A DNA stretch of 64,000 nt from Neurospora tetrasperma FGSC 2508 (GCF_000213175.1 NW_009799103.1:3187896-3251895); one strand, 5' to 3'. Positions 46,303 to 58,754 are shown, counted from the first letter of the stretch. Made by a program: numbers and translations. Notes: generated by a model not told the origin, from the letters alone.

Positions 46303-47164
46303 TTTTTCGTTTCTTCTTTCTTTCTTTTCTTTCTGAAGTGATGATTTGTCACTAGAGAAGGTTCAGTTTTCTTGGGAAATGGGTTCGGTAGTGGTAGTCA
46401 CCCAATGTGTTGACGACCGAGTTGGAGATCATTGTGTTTGTCGACGGACGGAGCTTTGGTTATGACGTCACTCCATTGTAAGGTAAGATAGGGATCACTG
46501 CGTACTGAACCTCAACGGCAGTATGGGTCTGGGACTTCGAATTATACAGGTATGCTATCCGAATACCTCTACGTAGAAGCCAGACACGAAGCCTTTGTTA
46601 CTTCAGTCTACAGCATCTCGTCAATCGAAGGCATTTGGACCTTGTACTGGATGATACACCTTTACAAGAATAAGACAAAGCGATAAGGTACCGTATGCCG
46701 ATAAGCCACATTGAGGTCCCCGTCCGTTTTCCCCCACCCAAGTGTCTTCCTCGATGTCTTCATTCTCGTTTTCTTTTTCGCAGCAAATGTATGCTTCATC
46801 TGTCAACAGACCACCCCCAGAACACCTTTGCCTCCAATTGACTCCCACGATTCATCAATGGAATGGGAATCGATAGCATATGATTCTGTTAACCTCGGCC
46901 CCGCTTCGTGACGTCTCGTCTTGGCGCCCGCCATTGGAGATTCCCCCCTCGCGGAGTCCAAATCAATTGCCGAGCGCAATCGCATGCAACACCCAACACA
47001 TCAAGATGGCCGCTCGTGTCTCAGAAATCGGGACGAATCGCCGGCCGTGTTAGCCGTTGATTCTTGGTTTACTTGTGCATTGTTTCTGCTTTCGGAGAGC
47101 TGCTGACACGCCTCCAACACACTATCCGTATCGTACTATTTCAATACCAACAAAAACGGCGACA
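46303..47164. other. Divergent promoter region, hemerythrin-like and SCOT genes
   Basis: About 860 bp that must contain both promoters. No gene is recognised. Confidence 0.5.
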
Positions 47165-48972
47165 ATGGCTAGCCTTCCGCTGGCATCGCGACACACAGCG
47201 CCGGCACTTCTTGTTGCTCGCCAATGGGCTGTATCAATCTCTACCGCCACCAGACCTTCGTCAAGGCTCTCGCTGCGAATTAGGATACAAACAGGGCATG
47301 GCGTCCGGAGTCTGTCCTACTCAAAACATTGGCGCTCTCAATCTCTCCCGACAGTAACCCGTGGCGATTCCAAGTTGTATGCCAGCGCCGACGATGCTGT
47401 GGCGGATATCAGGAGCGCATCTGTTATCTTGAGTTCGGGCTTTGGCTTGTGTGGTGTGCCAGGTGAGTAGACGGCCATGTGTCAGTGCACTTCAGCTCCA
47501 TGACTAGAAACACTAATTTAGGTTGTGGTCACAGAAACCCTCATCGAGGCAATTCGAAAAAGAGGCCCAGAATCTCTCCATTCCCTAACGGCAGTATCCA
47601 ACAATGCCGGCGCCGAAGGTCGAGGGGGCTTGGCTCTCCTTATCGAGTCAGGCCAGATCGATCGCATGATCATGTCCCACCTAGGATCCAACAAGATTCT
47701 CGAAAAGAAGTATCTCACTGGCAAAATCGCCGTCGAGCTTTGCCCGCAGGGAACAATAGCCGAGAGGATACGAGCTGCTGGCAGTGGCATTCCGGCCTTC
47801 TTTACACCTACTGGCGGGCGTACGTTCATCCAACAAGGCGAGATTCCCGTTCGCCATGACGCCGACGGAAATGTGGTCGAGTACGGCAAGCCCAGAGAAA
47901 CGAGGATCTTCAACGGTCGACCGTTCCTGATGGAAACCGCTCTACCGGGCGACGTAGCTATCCTGCGCGCATGGAAGGTTGATAAAGCTGGAAACTGCGT
48001 CTTCCGCTACACGGCCAAGGGCTTTGCGCCGTTGATGGCCAAGGCCGCAAAGGTGGCCATCGTCGAGGCGGAGAACATTGTTGAGATTGGTGAGATTGAC
48101 CCCAACGACGTAGACCTTGCTGGAATTTTCATCGACCGCATTGTACCGGCTACGAAACCATCTCAGGTCGAGGTTCTCAAGACGCGGTCGCGAGACGATG
48201 GTGGTGATGGAAACCAGACGAAGGCAGCCAAGTCAGGGGGCTCGGATGCGCAAGAACGGAGGAACAGGATTGCTAGGCGTGCGGCGAAGGAGCTAAAACA
48301 TGGATTTTATGTTAATCTCGGGGTCGGTATCCCAACTTTGGCTCCAGAGTTCTTGCCGCCTGGACATCAAGTTTGGATCCAGTCTGAGAATGGTATTCTG
48401 GGAATGGGTCCGTACCCCTTGCCCGACAAAGTTGATCCGTGAGTACTCATTCCCCCCTCATCAGATTATTATATAGCGTACTAACCGTCATTCCCAGCGA
48501 TATCGTCAACGCCGGCAAAGAAAGCGTCACCCTCGTCCCAGGCGCCGCCACCTTTGACAGTTCCGAATCCTTCTCCATGATCCGAGGAGGCCACGTCGAC
48601 GTTTCCATCCTCGGAGCGCTGCAGGTCAGCGCGGCTGGCGATCTAGCAAACTATATGATTCCCGGAAAGATGTTCAAGGGAATGGGCGGTGCTATGGACC
48701 TGGTGTCTAATCCGGACAACACCAAGATCGTGGTGGCTACCGAGCATGTTGCCAAGGATGGGTCGTCCAAAGTGGTGCAGAGCTGCAGCTTGCCGCTGAC
48801 GGGTGCGAGGGTTGTCAGCACCATCATCACTGATCTGTGCGTTTTTGAGGTTGACCGGAAGAAGGGTACGCTCACCTTGGCGGAGATTGCGCCGGGGGTA
48901 GATGTTGAGGAAGTGAGGAGCAAGACGGATGCAGTGTTTTCAGTGGCAGATGACTTGAAGACGATGGAATAG
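47165..48972 (+). CDS. Succinyl-CoA:3-oxoacid CoA-transferase, mitochondrial
   Basis: Three exons (47165-47462, 47535-48438, 48498-48972) give 558 aa. SCOT moves CoA from succinyl-CoA to acetoacetate for ketone body use; fungal relatives may also handle acetate. The first ~65 residues are an Arg/Ser-rich mitochondrial leader. Subunit A-like and B-like halves are fused, as in the eukaryotic enzyme: GFGLCGVPETLIEAI, SNNAGAEGRGGLALL and PGDVAILRAWKVDKAGNCVFR in the first; HGFYVNLGVGIPTLAPE, IQSENGILGMGP and KMFKGMGGAMDLV in the second. The catalytic Glu is Glu384 in QSENG. Intron 1 is spliced at CACAG, after an apparent TTTAG, because only that restores GVPETLIEAI. The linker between the halves (about 315-345) is longer and more charged than usual. 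Confidence 0.96.
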
Positions 48973-49109
48973 AGCATTCAAAGCAGTCTATGCATAGACC
49001 CAGATATAGGTTCATTCAGCATGCAGAGCGCCATCTTCAAGTTCGCATGTTTTGTTTACCCTAAATGTTAAGGGTTTCCGCAAACACCAAACATACCATC
49101 TCGATATCG
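48973..49109. other. Short spacer between SCOT and tRNA-His
   Basis: SCOT 3' untranslated region and tRNA 5' flank. Nothing else is seen. Confidence 0.5.
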
Positions 49110-49195
49110 GGGATTGTAGTATAGTGGTCAGTACTTCTCGTTGTGGTTTCTCACAGCGATCCGAGAGGACCCAGGTTCGATTCCTGGCAATCCCA
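49110..49195 (+). tRNA. tRNA-His(GTG) with a 14-nt intron
   Basis: A complete cloverleaf can be drawn. The acceptor stem is GGGATTG/CAATCCC, with discriminator A at 49195. The D arm is in GTATAGTGGTCAGTAC. The anticodon stem is TCTCG (49136-49140)/CGAGA (49162-49166), and the loop TTGTGG-C holds anticodon GTG at 49143-49145. The T arm is CCAGG-TTCGATT-CCTGG. A 14-nt intron (49147-49160) lies one base 3' of the anticodon, the canonical place. The loop without the intron is the same as in typical eukaryotic tRNA-His. CCA and the extra 5' G are not encoded, as expected. Confidence 0.93.
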
Positions 49196-49962
49196 CATTT
49201 TTGCCGCACTTCATGCCCTTGGGGAGGTAGAAGTAGACGTTAGATGCATCATCAACAACAACAACCATCTCCATCACGTCACCGATAATGTTGACTAGCG
49301 AGAGGAGCTTAGAATGGGACGATTTTGTCAAATTGATTTCCTGAGTCGATGTCAAATCATGATCATGATAGCACTTGAGAACCAGGCAGGCCTGAATAAA
49401 CTCAACTGTCGGTCAATGTCAAACGATGCTCTAATCAAGCGTTTCCATCATTTCAAGAAAATAACCCATCGCAACAAAAGATATCTTCCGATTCTAGAAG
49501 GGGAGCTTTGTGGTGGTGTAGTTATCTGCAGGGATCATGTTTTGGTCTTTCAGGGGCATTGTAGATAACACCCACAACTTCGGCGCATTTTCTAGGTGCC
49601 GAAACGGGGGGGGGGGGGGGGTTGAAACTCCACTGCCTCGGTCACCTATCAACCTACATTTCCGATTTCCGGGGGTAACTATCCCCGTTTCAACACATCC
49701 AAACGAAGGAACAAACGATATAAACGCGGGGGGAAGTGCCAAGAAGTAGCCTTTCTACATCACCTCATCTGCCTTAATTCTCACATCACAAAAGTTGGAA
49801 AACCTACCTACCTACCTACCTTCCTTGTACCTACCTGCCTTACCTCAACTTCCACTTGCCGCCACGTCGACGTCCAGCTCTTCCGGGCATCGCGACTTGA
49901 AAGATACTATAATACTAAAACCGCCTGCCCGAGAAATAGTGACATTCGCAGCAAGAAGGAAG
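49196..49962. other. Intergenic between tRNA-His and AhpD-like gene
   Basis: Short T and A runs follow the tRNA and may serve as its Pol III terminator. The region contains a 16-nt poly-G (49606-49621), a pair of inverted GAAACGGGG/CCCCGTTTC motifs around it, and CTAC repeats at 49800-49830 in the likely leader of the next gene. Confidence 0.5.
49596..49696. repeat. Inverted repeat flanking a poly-G run
   Basis: GTGCCGAAACGGGG at 49596-49609 and, inverted, GTGTTGAAACGGGG at 49683-49696 match at 12 of 14 positions, with nine contiguous (GAAACGGGG). Between them lies a run of 16 G, and GTTGAAAC occurs again just after the run. It could be a hairpin or the ends of a very small non-coding element. 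Confidence 0.65.
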
Positions 49963-51067
49963 ATGTCCAAGCTTTCCCCCTCTCTCAAGGGTCTCATCAA
50001 CGCGCCCTTTGCGCGGCCAGGCCCGACTCCGGCGCCGCGCAACATTGAGGCCGTCTACACCAAGATCGCAGATGAGGCTCGCGAGAGGAAATATGGCGAG
50101 AAGCCATGGCTTGCGCTTTCTGTATGTTTTTTTCATTTCTTGTTCTTAAGACCATCCCTATACTCTTTTTTTTAATCATGAATTTACTGAAATCCAAAAA
50201 AAACAGGCAGCAGCAACTTTCACCCTCAACTCTCCCTCTTCCTTAGGACCCCTCCTCACACTCGCCTCCTCCCGATGGCCTTCTTCTTCCTCATCTTCCT
50301 CCTCCCCTTCCCCTTCCTCTTCTTCTTCCCCTTCCTCTTCAGCACTCCTTGAACCCGCCGAATTCATCCGCGAAATCGGCCTCAAATGCATCTCCTTCAA
50401 CGGCATCCCCCGCACAATCAACACCCTCAACTTCTTCCGCGCCCACCTCTCCTCCGCCCACCCACAGCTTTCATCCCACCTATCCACCACCCCGACCCGC
50501 CAAACCACACCCTCAAACATTTCCGCCGTCCACGCCCGCGGTCGTCAGCTGTGGGAATCCATCTACACCCCCCTAGACGCCAAACTCGAAGCCAAGCTCG
50601 CCGAGGCCCACCCCGATTTACCTGTGCATATCCTCGGTAGCCATTACGGCCCTTTACTCAGTGATCCCCCCTCCGAAAAGAATGGGTTGGACAGTAAAGT
50701 GGGCAGGAGTCTGACGAGCGTGGTGGCCATTGCGTGTTTACGTGCGCAAACGGGCGTGGGGCCGCAGGTGTTGTCGCATGTGTTTGGACTTCGGAAGGCG
50801 GTCGAGCAGGGGGCGCATTTGCACGAGTTTGCTGCTGCTGGTCAGTCTGGTGGTGAGGGAAGTAAAAAAGGGGAAAAGGAAAGGAGAAGTGAGGAGGCGG
50901 AGGGGATTGAAAGATTGGCTAGTGATGAAGGGTGTGAGTGGATTTTGAGGAGCGTGGATGCGATTAGTGAGGCGATGGCGGCGGCGGCGGCGGCGGCGGC
51001 GCAGGATGGGAACATGAACGAGGGAGGGTTTGCTTCACCGATGAGGAAGAGGGAGAGTAAGCTGTGA
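49963..51067 (+). CDS. AhpD-like / carboxymuconolactone decarboxylase-fold protein
   Basis: Two exons (49963-50121, 50207-51067) give 339 aa. The intron has donor GTATGT and acceptor AAACAG. Only the core is recognisable: [20 protein letters not shown] and [20 protein letters not shown], the latter matching the helix pattern of AhpD/CMD proteins in fungi. The AhpD Cys-x-x-Cys pair is not present, so peroxidase-partner activity is not supported. A Ser/Pro-rich tract at about residues 76-98, coded by TCC/TTC repeats, interrupts the conserved region, and an Ala run (GCG repeats) lies near the C-terminus. Function unknown; related fungal proteins are often predicted mitochondrial or peroxisomal. 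Start chosen at the first ATG after the CTAC-rich leader. It is convergent with the P-type ATPase. Confidence 0.82.
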
Positions 51068-51548
51068 GATATCCATGCTGACTTGATGTTATTTCGACTG
51101 ATGATTTGATCTTGAACTTCCGTCCGGTATATAAACCCTTTCCCAAGTCCTAACCCTCAACACCGAGATACGCAGCACTGGCGGTCCAATGGATGAGTGC
51201 TGTAACGGGAGCACACTACAAACTCCAGGCGCCAACCCTTGGCCGGGTGGCAGTGACAACCTGAAGGGCAAGATCCTCACAATTAGTTGCCGCCGGAAAC
51301 AAGCTGTTTTCATGGCATAGCTTACTTTATTTCAATTTAGAGGTAGCTACACGGCTTTAGAAAACGAAACCCCGACAAGGACTCATAATGACAATCTGTT
51401 GTCCTCTCTCTCAACCCTGCGCGACACACATCATTCATAACCGTTACACATAACCATCGCTGACGTGCCACACCTAGGAGACTTCTTCACCAAGCCCCCG
51501 ACAGCATGCCAAACGTCTTTCCTGTTCACCATCAATCACTCAAGGGCC
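51068..51548. other. Convergent 3' spacer
   Basis: About 480 bp between the AhpD-like gene stop (+) and the ATPase stop (-). No gene seen. Confidence 0.5.
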
Positions 51549-54500
51549 TTACACCCCCTCCACACCAACCCCAGTCACCATCTTCGCCTTCAAAGTTCGC
51601 CTCTTGAGAGCCTTCCAACCCTCGATGATGGCCACATAAACAACCACACAAGCCATAACAACACCCCACTCCCACGTAATGGCATTATGTTTGAACACCA
51701 CGTGGTTAATAACAGGGATGTAGATGACAGGAAAGCAGATCACGAATCCAGCCGACACCGCGCCAAACAGAAACTTGTTCTGCCACACCGTCTTTAAGAC
51801 GGATAGTGGGCCCGAGTACTTTTCGGGATGCATGTTGAACAGCGACCGGGTGAAGTGCTTCGCCTCCCATGCCGTGACCAGCAACAGAAAAGTCAGCGTA
51901 GCGAAAGTCGTCGCTCGCGCCCTGAACGCCACGCCACACTCAGACGTCCAGTCCTCGTTGCAACCCTCGCCGAGTCCGTCGGCACCCGGCATGCCGTATG
52001 CCACGCTGGTGAAGGCCGCCAGACAAAGACCGCCCATGGCTGTGCCGTAGACGAATTTGTCGACAATCAGCTCGCGCGTGAAAATGCCAACTTGCAGGTC
52101 GTGCGGAGGGCGTTGCATCACGTCCGGTTGGGCATCTTCAAGACCGAGGCCGAGGGCGAGGAAGGAAGAGGTGACGAGATTGGCCCAGAGGATTTCGAGG
52201 GGCGAGAGGGGGAAGACGGAGATACCATCATTGTCCTTGAAGGAGAGACCGATGAGGAGGAGGATGACTTGGGCGATGTTGGAGATCAGGAGGTGGAGCA
52301 GGAACTAGGGTTGCTCTTGTTAGTCATGGCGTTTTCATGCCGTCCGCTTGCTCGATCAGGTACGTACCTTCTGAATGTTATCAAACAGCCTTCTTCCCTC
52401 TTCAATGGCGGTGACGATGGAAGCAAAGTTGTCGTCAGTCAGAACCATATCTGCCGCCTCTTTGGCAACATCACTGCCGCTCAGTCCCATGGCGATGCCC
52501 ACGTCTGACTTCTTCAGGGCGGGCGAGTCGTTGACGCCGTCGCCAGTCATGACGCAAAAGGCCTTTCTCCTATGCATGGCTTCCACCATTCTGACCTTGG
52601 TCGTTGGGCTGCATCTCGCAAGCACCAAGGGCAGACTTTCCAAAGCGTCAATTTCGGCGTCTGTGAGACTGTCGAAAGCGCTGGCCACCATCACCTCGGC
52701 CCCATTTTGTAATCTGTCCGAGTTGAGAATGCCAATTTCGCAGGCAATGGCGGTTGCAGTCTTGACGTGGTCACCCGTTACCATATGAACCGTGATGCCA
52801 GCTGCTTGACACTTCTGAACCGCTGCAGCGGATTCGAGACGGGGAGGGTCATAGATACCAGCCAAACCAAGGAAGGTCAAATGCATTTCAATGCTTGATC
52901 TTCCGGGAAAAATCGACGCCGAAGCTTTCTCCTTTTCGGGAGTAGCAGAGACGTCATCCCCAGCCTGGAAGAGGGCTCCATTGACGGATCGCTTAGCAAC
53001 ACAAAGCACACGCAGACCTTGGGCAGCTAGGGCTTCCGCCTTTGCCACGATCTCAACCTTCTGCTCGTCGGAAGCGTCAAGTAAAGGCAACAGAGCTTCG
53101 AGCGCGCCTTTTGTGTACGCACAAGCAATACCAGCGCCGCCGCTTTCTGTGCTTGTGTAAACGACCGTCATCCTCTTGCAGGATGAATCGAAAGGGTACT
53201 CGGCGAGCAGCTGCTGTTGTGACTGTCCATCAACAACAGCCAACACACTCGACTTTCCCATACCAAACCGCATTGCAAAGGTCTGCAACGCAATCTCGGT
53301 TGGCTCACCGATAGCCGAATAAGTGCCTGCTTCCTCGGCCTTGGTGACAACCGCGTTGTTGCAAAGAGCAATGCTCTCCAGAAACTCCTTGAGATTCTCC
53401 CCCTTTGCGCCAATGGCCTCTTCAGGATCTTTCATGCCATGATCAGCGAGGCTAAAGACTTCCCCCCCAATACTGACCGACCCGCTGGTAGGATCAAAAG
53501 GATGCGTCGTCCCTAGGACTTCGACCTCAGTGCCATTCGCAAGCCAGACCTTCTTGGTCACCATCTTGCCCTGCGTCAGCGTCCCCGTTTTGTCTGAGCA
53601 AATATTTGTCACCCCGCCGACCGCCTCGAGTGCGGCCAGCTTGCGGATTACAACGTTTCCACGGGCCATGGCGCGGGTGCCAAGCGCAGTAGCGATAGTC
53701 AACACGGCGATAAGTGACTCTGGGATGACGGCCACGGCGACGCAGATGCCATAGATGAGCACCTCATCAGTGACGTCGAACTTGCTAACAGAGAAGACAA
53801 TAATGGCCAACAAGATGGCCAGAGCAAACAATAGCAAAGCAAACTTGCTCAGCGTGACCTGCAACGGCGTACCGTCAAGGCCTAGGAGGACGCGCATGCC
53901 ATTTCGGGCGCGGACGACCAGCGAGCGGAGGGTTCCCATTTCCTCTTTATTGACGCGCGTCTTGTTGCGCCCGCCGTTGCTGTCGCGCAGCAGGCCCGCA
54001 ATCTTACCTACCTCGGTACCCATGCCCGTCGAGACGACGATGCCCGTGGCGCGTCCGCGAGTGATGGTGCTGGCTGAGTAAACCATGTTGGAACGGTCGC
54101 CGAGAGGGACATCACGGTCCCGGGCCATGACTACCTCAGCATGCTTGCTGACGGGAAGGGATTCGCCAGTTAGCAGGGCCTCATCGGTGGAGAGGTTGAT
54201 ACTGGTGGCGAGACGGAGGTCTGCGGGGACCACATCGCCGACGCCGAGGCGAACGATGTCGCCAGGCACAAGTGTCTCGGCTTTTATGGTAGAAGTGACA
54301 CCGGACCGGGTGACTTTGCAGGTAGGCGCCGAGAGGGCGTACAAAGCCTGGATGGTTTGCTCGGCGCGATAGTCCTGAAGGAAGCTGATGGGCGAGGCTG
54401 TGATTAGCATGTCGACTAACAAGGGCACAACAAAAACATGAAGTGAAGCTTGGTCCAGTCTTACCCGACTATGATGTTGAGAAGAATGACCGCAGCAATG

Positions 54501-55037
54501 ACACCGCCTTCGATATGGTCACTGATGGCAAAGGACAATACCATAGTAATAACGAGGACAAGAGTCAAGCTGTTGGAGACCTGTCTTAAGAGAATCGTCC
54601 AAAGGGATAAACCCTTGGCACCCTCAACCTTGTTGGGGCCATGGTGCTGCAGACGACGGGCAGCTTCATCGTTGTCGATTCCATTTCTACAAGACTAAAT
54701 AAGTGACCAAACTTTTGAGTGTAGTGCATTTCTGCTTTAGGGCATCAAAGGGGAATTACTCAGGGTCGGTTCTGAGAAAAGCACAGACGTCCGGCACCGA
54801 AAGGGTGTGGGCCGCTTCAGGAGTGAAAGACGGCAGATCGCCGGGTCCGGTTCCGGTAGTAGTAGTGGTGGCGTCGTCGTCGGCCCGGTATTCACATTCT
54901 TCTCCGATGATGGTCCCGGTGTTGAGCGTAGTCAAGGTTGGAGACCGTGTGGTTGTTTTAGACGTTGTTGGACTCTTGAAGCCACATATAGGAGGCTCCG
55001 TCTGGCCCTCGACGTCAAGTTCGATCTCTGTCCCCAT
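51549..55037 (-). CDS. P-type cation ATPase, ENA/PH-7-like (type IID)
   Basis: Four exons (55037-54760, 54686-54465, 54384-52368, 52304-51549) give 1090 aa. Introns have donors GTAATT, GTAAGA and GTACGT and end in TAG or CAG. A P-type ATPase that exports alkali cations (Na+ or K+), probably at the plasma membrane. Marks in order: the N-domain motif HHGPNKVEGAKGLSLW, actuator TGES (about 239-242), VIPESLIAVLTIATALGTRA in TM4 (about 385-405), phosphorylation site CSDKTGTLTQGKM with Asp431, and TGDGVNDSPA (about 780-789). The last exon has the C-terminal membrane segments, starting FLLHLLISNIAQ. The strings VIPESLI and VTNICSDKTGTL fit the ENA branch more than SERCA or PMCA; transported ion cannot be told from sequence. 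The acidic N-terminus is longer than in many relatives. Confidence 0.93.
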
Positions 55038-57005
55038 TCAATATCCTGTGTATGTGAGATGCTCGCCGGTTGAACTTCAGCGAAGTTTAATGATGTACGT
55101 AGTGGAAAGCAAAAAGGGAGGGGGAAAAGATAAGGAAGAGGGAAACCGAAAACCGCCGCCTCTTGTGTGACGGGATATGCGGGGGGCTTTTATCAACAAT
55201 GAGGAAGTGACCGCCCACCCAAAGAAGCAAACAGAGGAAGGTACCTCACAACGCCGAGAAGGAGCTTCACTCGCTGCAGTGTTGATCAGCCTATCCGCGT
55301 CCATACACGGAAGGTAGGTATAGAGGTATCAAACGGTATCATCCACATCTGATCTCCTCTCCTCTCTCTGTCACTTCCCTTGTTTGGCTGAACGGCCTCC
55401 TTAGTCTCTCTCCGCGCCATATGCGGCCCGCCACGCTGCTTCAACACAACACAACATGGCTGCTGTTGTGGTCTGAACATATCAAGCGCGCCACAGCCCG
55501 ACAACGAAAGAGTACCATACCATCTCAACACATTCCCCTCTCTTGTCTTCCATGGTATATCAGCCAAGAGTCCACCAAGCTATCCAAGCCCTTGGAAATA
55601 CGCATGCATTTCCTGGCCAGTATGGTCAGTTGAGGGGGCGGGTTGAAATATTGTGACCTATCATGGCCTATCGGGGTTGCGTGGCCAGTAAAGTGCCATT
55701 GTCGACTACGCCGAGCTTCCTGCCCAGAGAAGCTGGCATGCGGGCAAGGGCGGGGGCGCTGTGGCTATGCCTCTTCCAGAATCCTTGGCAGCATACGTTA
55801 GCAGAATGTCCCCGGGGAAAGAGCTATCCCTGCTACCACTGACCGACACTGACAAAGTCATGTCACCTGGTCTTTTCTCTCGACACTGATACGTACAATT
55901 CGCTGATGGATGGAGGTCCAGATGGCTTACCGGTCGGTGTCGGACTCGGATCTCGGACCTCCGACTTTAGGTCGTGATCGGTCCCTCAGACTTCACAGAT
56001 CAGTTCCGGTCCGGTACTGTCAACGGAAGCTGGACGCCATGCCCGGCCGGCCGGTGTGAGTGATCAGGAGTACATCAGTGTGGTAACTCCGGAATAGCAC
56101 GGCCGCTCCGCTCGGAACTTTCGTATCTTCGTTCGGGTCGAAGCAGTTATATCCCCCTCCATCATACAACACAATCTGCTTTCCACATGCTGTCGGTTCA
56201 CTGAAACGCAGACAGCTGACAGACATCCAGTTATCAATCTTCCCAAAACCCCCCCTTCCCCCCATTCCTCTCTCCGACCGATGCAACCATCGATGCAGAC
56301 GAGTTCCCAGTCAAAGAGGAAACATCCCCGCATTGCGATAACGTCCCTAACCCTCCCATCAATCTCTCACTCTGGCATCAAGGTCGGTATAACGATGCCG
56401 AGATCCTCAGAAAAACACCAAACACGACGCGGTTGGTTGCGAAAGAGAAACCAGCCCCTCGTTCCCCAACGCATGAAGCCGATGTAGGTGCCCGTTGACA
56501 TTTGCAAATGTTGAGTGTTTGGACATGGCCAGCATTTCTCAACGACCGGAAGAAACGGGCAAGAAACAAAACAAAAAAGTGTGTAGAAGACTTCTCGACA
56601 ACAGAAGACGGTTGAGATCGATTTACTTTCACTCAGTGTGCCGTGTAGTGTAACTTTTCCACGTTCGGCCCACGCCAAACGGTGGAGTCATCTCATCTCT
56701 AGCTCGGTCGTCCCGCCCTCGTTCAGGGGTAGAGAAACACAAAACCAAACAACAACACCTTCGAGTGGAACCGCTATATGATAGGAGGTTACCACGACAA
56801 CCACAATTGCGCGAGTCACCGTCGGTATGAGTCAAGACCTCAAGAAGACAGTCTCCAGATTCTTTTGAATTCGATGTCTCTTCTGGCGTCTAAAACCATT
56901 AGCAATTTTAAAATACCAAACCTCCTACCCTCGCTCACTTGTACCTGTCCTTTACTCTCTATCCTCTCAATCTGCGTCTCCGCCCCATCAAGTTCCCAGT
57001 GATTG
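55038..57005. other. Intergenic, no gene recognised
   Basis: About 2 kb upstream of the ATPase. Only short frames without family resemblance are present. It contains the ATPase promoter and leader. Confidence 0.45.
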
Positions 57006-57395
57006 TTATGATCCGTCGGAAGCTCTTCCGGGGCGACCGACGCAGACCTCCACTGGCTTCTCAACGGCAACGGGTTCCTTATTTTCTGGAGAGAACACAG
57101 TACGCTCTACTTTTTCCACGCCAATCTCATAATGAGTTCTGAGGTCTTGTATTTCCTCGATTTTCCCCAAGAAACGAAATAGCAATACCCCGAGCATCAC
57201 TAGGCCGACGATGCCGGCAGTTGCACCGATGTTGTTAGATCTCTGGCCACCGATCTGTGTGTCCCCAGACCCAGAAGATGGCGAACAAATGCTGATGCTG
57301 GACGTAGTTGAGTTGCCTGAGTCGTCGGTTGGAAAAAGGTTAAAGTTGTGGAACATGGTCTTGACTGTGTTGGAGGACCAAGACACGGTCGCCAT
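57006..57395 (-). CDS. Possible small single-pass membrane protein
   Basis: An open frame of 129 aa without introns. It has an N-terminal Ser/Thr/Asn-rich part with possible N-glycosylation sites (NST), one clear membrane segment (GATAGIVGLVMLGVLLFRFLG, about residues 57-77) and a charged cytoplasmic-like tail (KIEEIQDLRTHYEIGVEKVER). No family is recognised and no leader is seen. Support comes only from composition and the start ATGGCGACC with an A at -3. It could be chance or a partial gene model. Confidence 0.45.
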   Translation of the reverse strand: MATVSWSSNTVKTMFHNFNLFPTDDSGNSTTSSISICSPSSGSGDTQIGGQRSNNIGATAGIVGLVMLGVLLFRFLGKIEEIQDLRTHYEIGVEKVERTVFSPENKEPVAVEKPVEVCVGRPGRASDGS

Positions 57396-58754
57396 ATTTC
57401 CTTCAATTTTCCTCTTATCTTTCTCTCTCTCTATCTTTTTCTTTGATTTTCATTTTCAATTTTTTTTCATTCTCTCATTATCATCACTTATTTTCTTTTC
57501 AAATAACATTCGAAGTAAGAACTGACGCTCCACATAGAAAAGAACTTTCAACCCGCTTTGTTCTACTATACTAGACTAGTCCTTCACAACACCAGGTCGA
57601 TTCATAATCGTCTGTTTCCGCATCAACACTTCCATCTTTGACCAATAAAAGCATTCATGTCAAAGATTCCAAGGCTCTACGAAAAAGAATCCGCACTCGC
57701 CCAGTTCGCACTCTCGTCTCGTCTCTTTCTCACCGATAGTCATCATCTGCCGTTTTCCTTTGCCCACCACGACACAGGCTGGATCCCCCGGGCTTGCCTG
57801 CTTGCGGGCCACGACATCTTTGCGCGCTGCGACAATGATGACTACCTACCAGAGAGGTCTTCCAAAACATGAAGAGGTTGAATGGACAAAGTGGCGGCGT
57901 TGTTGCCGTTGAAACGGTAGACAAGTAGCAACATACGATCACCACCTACCTCTTCGAATGGAGTCACGGTAGGATCTCGTGATCATCACCGAGATTTAGG
58001 ATTGACTACATAGTTCAGTCCGAGTCCCCTCGAGCCTCGTCCAGGAATCCAACAGTACGGCGACTTATTTCAAAGCAAAGTTCCCAGTTGTTTCGAGTCA
58101 TACAACCAAAACAGTTGGAGTGGTTACCTTCAGGATTTACTGCATCCTCTATGAATGAGATATCCCGTGTGCCGCTTCGAGTTCTGCGCCTAGGGGTCAT
58201 CAATCCTTTTCCAACGCTCCAAGAGGAAAGACAAGAGCTGAACTAGAGAGAGAGCTGATGGTGAAACGCTACAATAGAGCTTCGAACGAACCGAATTCGG
58301 TTGGATTCCGCTTCATGATAAGGACAGTTGTAAGACGGTTGCCAAACAAGGAGCTCATCTTCAGCCCGATAACAATATCCAGAGCCATGCAAAATATCAG
58401 GAAGGCCGGTCACCAGTCCCGATATCTTGATCAGACAGTATCAAGAAGTCCGCTTTCATCGCGCACAGAATCCAAGGGACGAGATGACACAAATATCTCG
58501 TCATAATGAGAACAACGAGGTGCGAAAAATGTAGAAAACGTACTTCGACATTTTGTTCATTAGATTTTGAGTCGAAGACGCGTCGAACCAGTTTTTTCTG
58601 GCCGACGTTCATTCACGACCTCGGGCATTATTAATCTTTTAATCGGCATCAAGGGTATCATGGTCCCACACTCGCACAACTGGCTTTCTCATCTCTTCTT
58701 ACACATTACTCATATACATCAACCTTCCCTCATAAGCACATCAAGACCAGCTCT
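57396..58754. other. Intergenic, no gene recognised
   Basis: About 1.3 kb. The part just above 57396 is a T-rich, CT-rich stretch and may be the leader of the small membrane protein. Otherwise nothing recognised. Confidence 0.45.

Noticed and set aside
43555-51067. Possible metabolic cluster (MFS, hemerythrin-like, SCOT, AhpD-like)
   Set aside because: Genes lie on both strands, with no biosynthetic backbone enzyme; SCOT is a housekeeping mitochondrial enzyme. Nothing indicates shared function beyond proximity.
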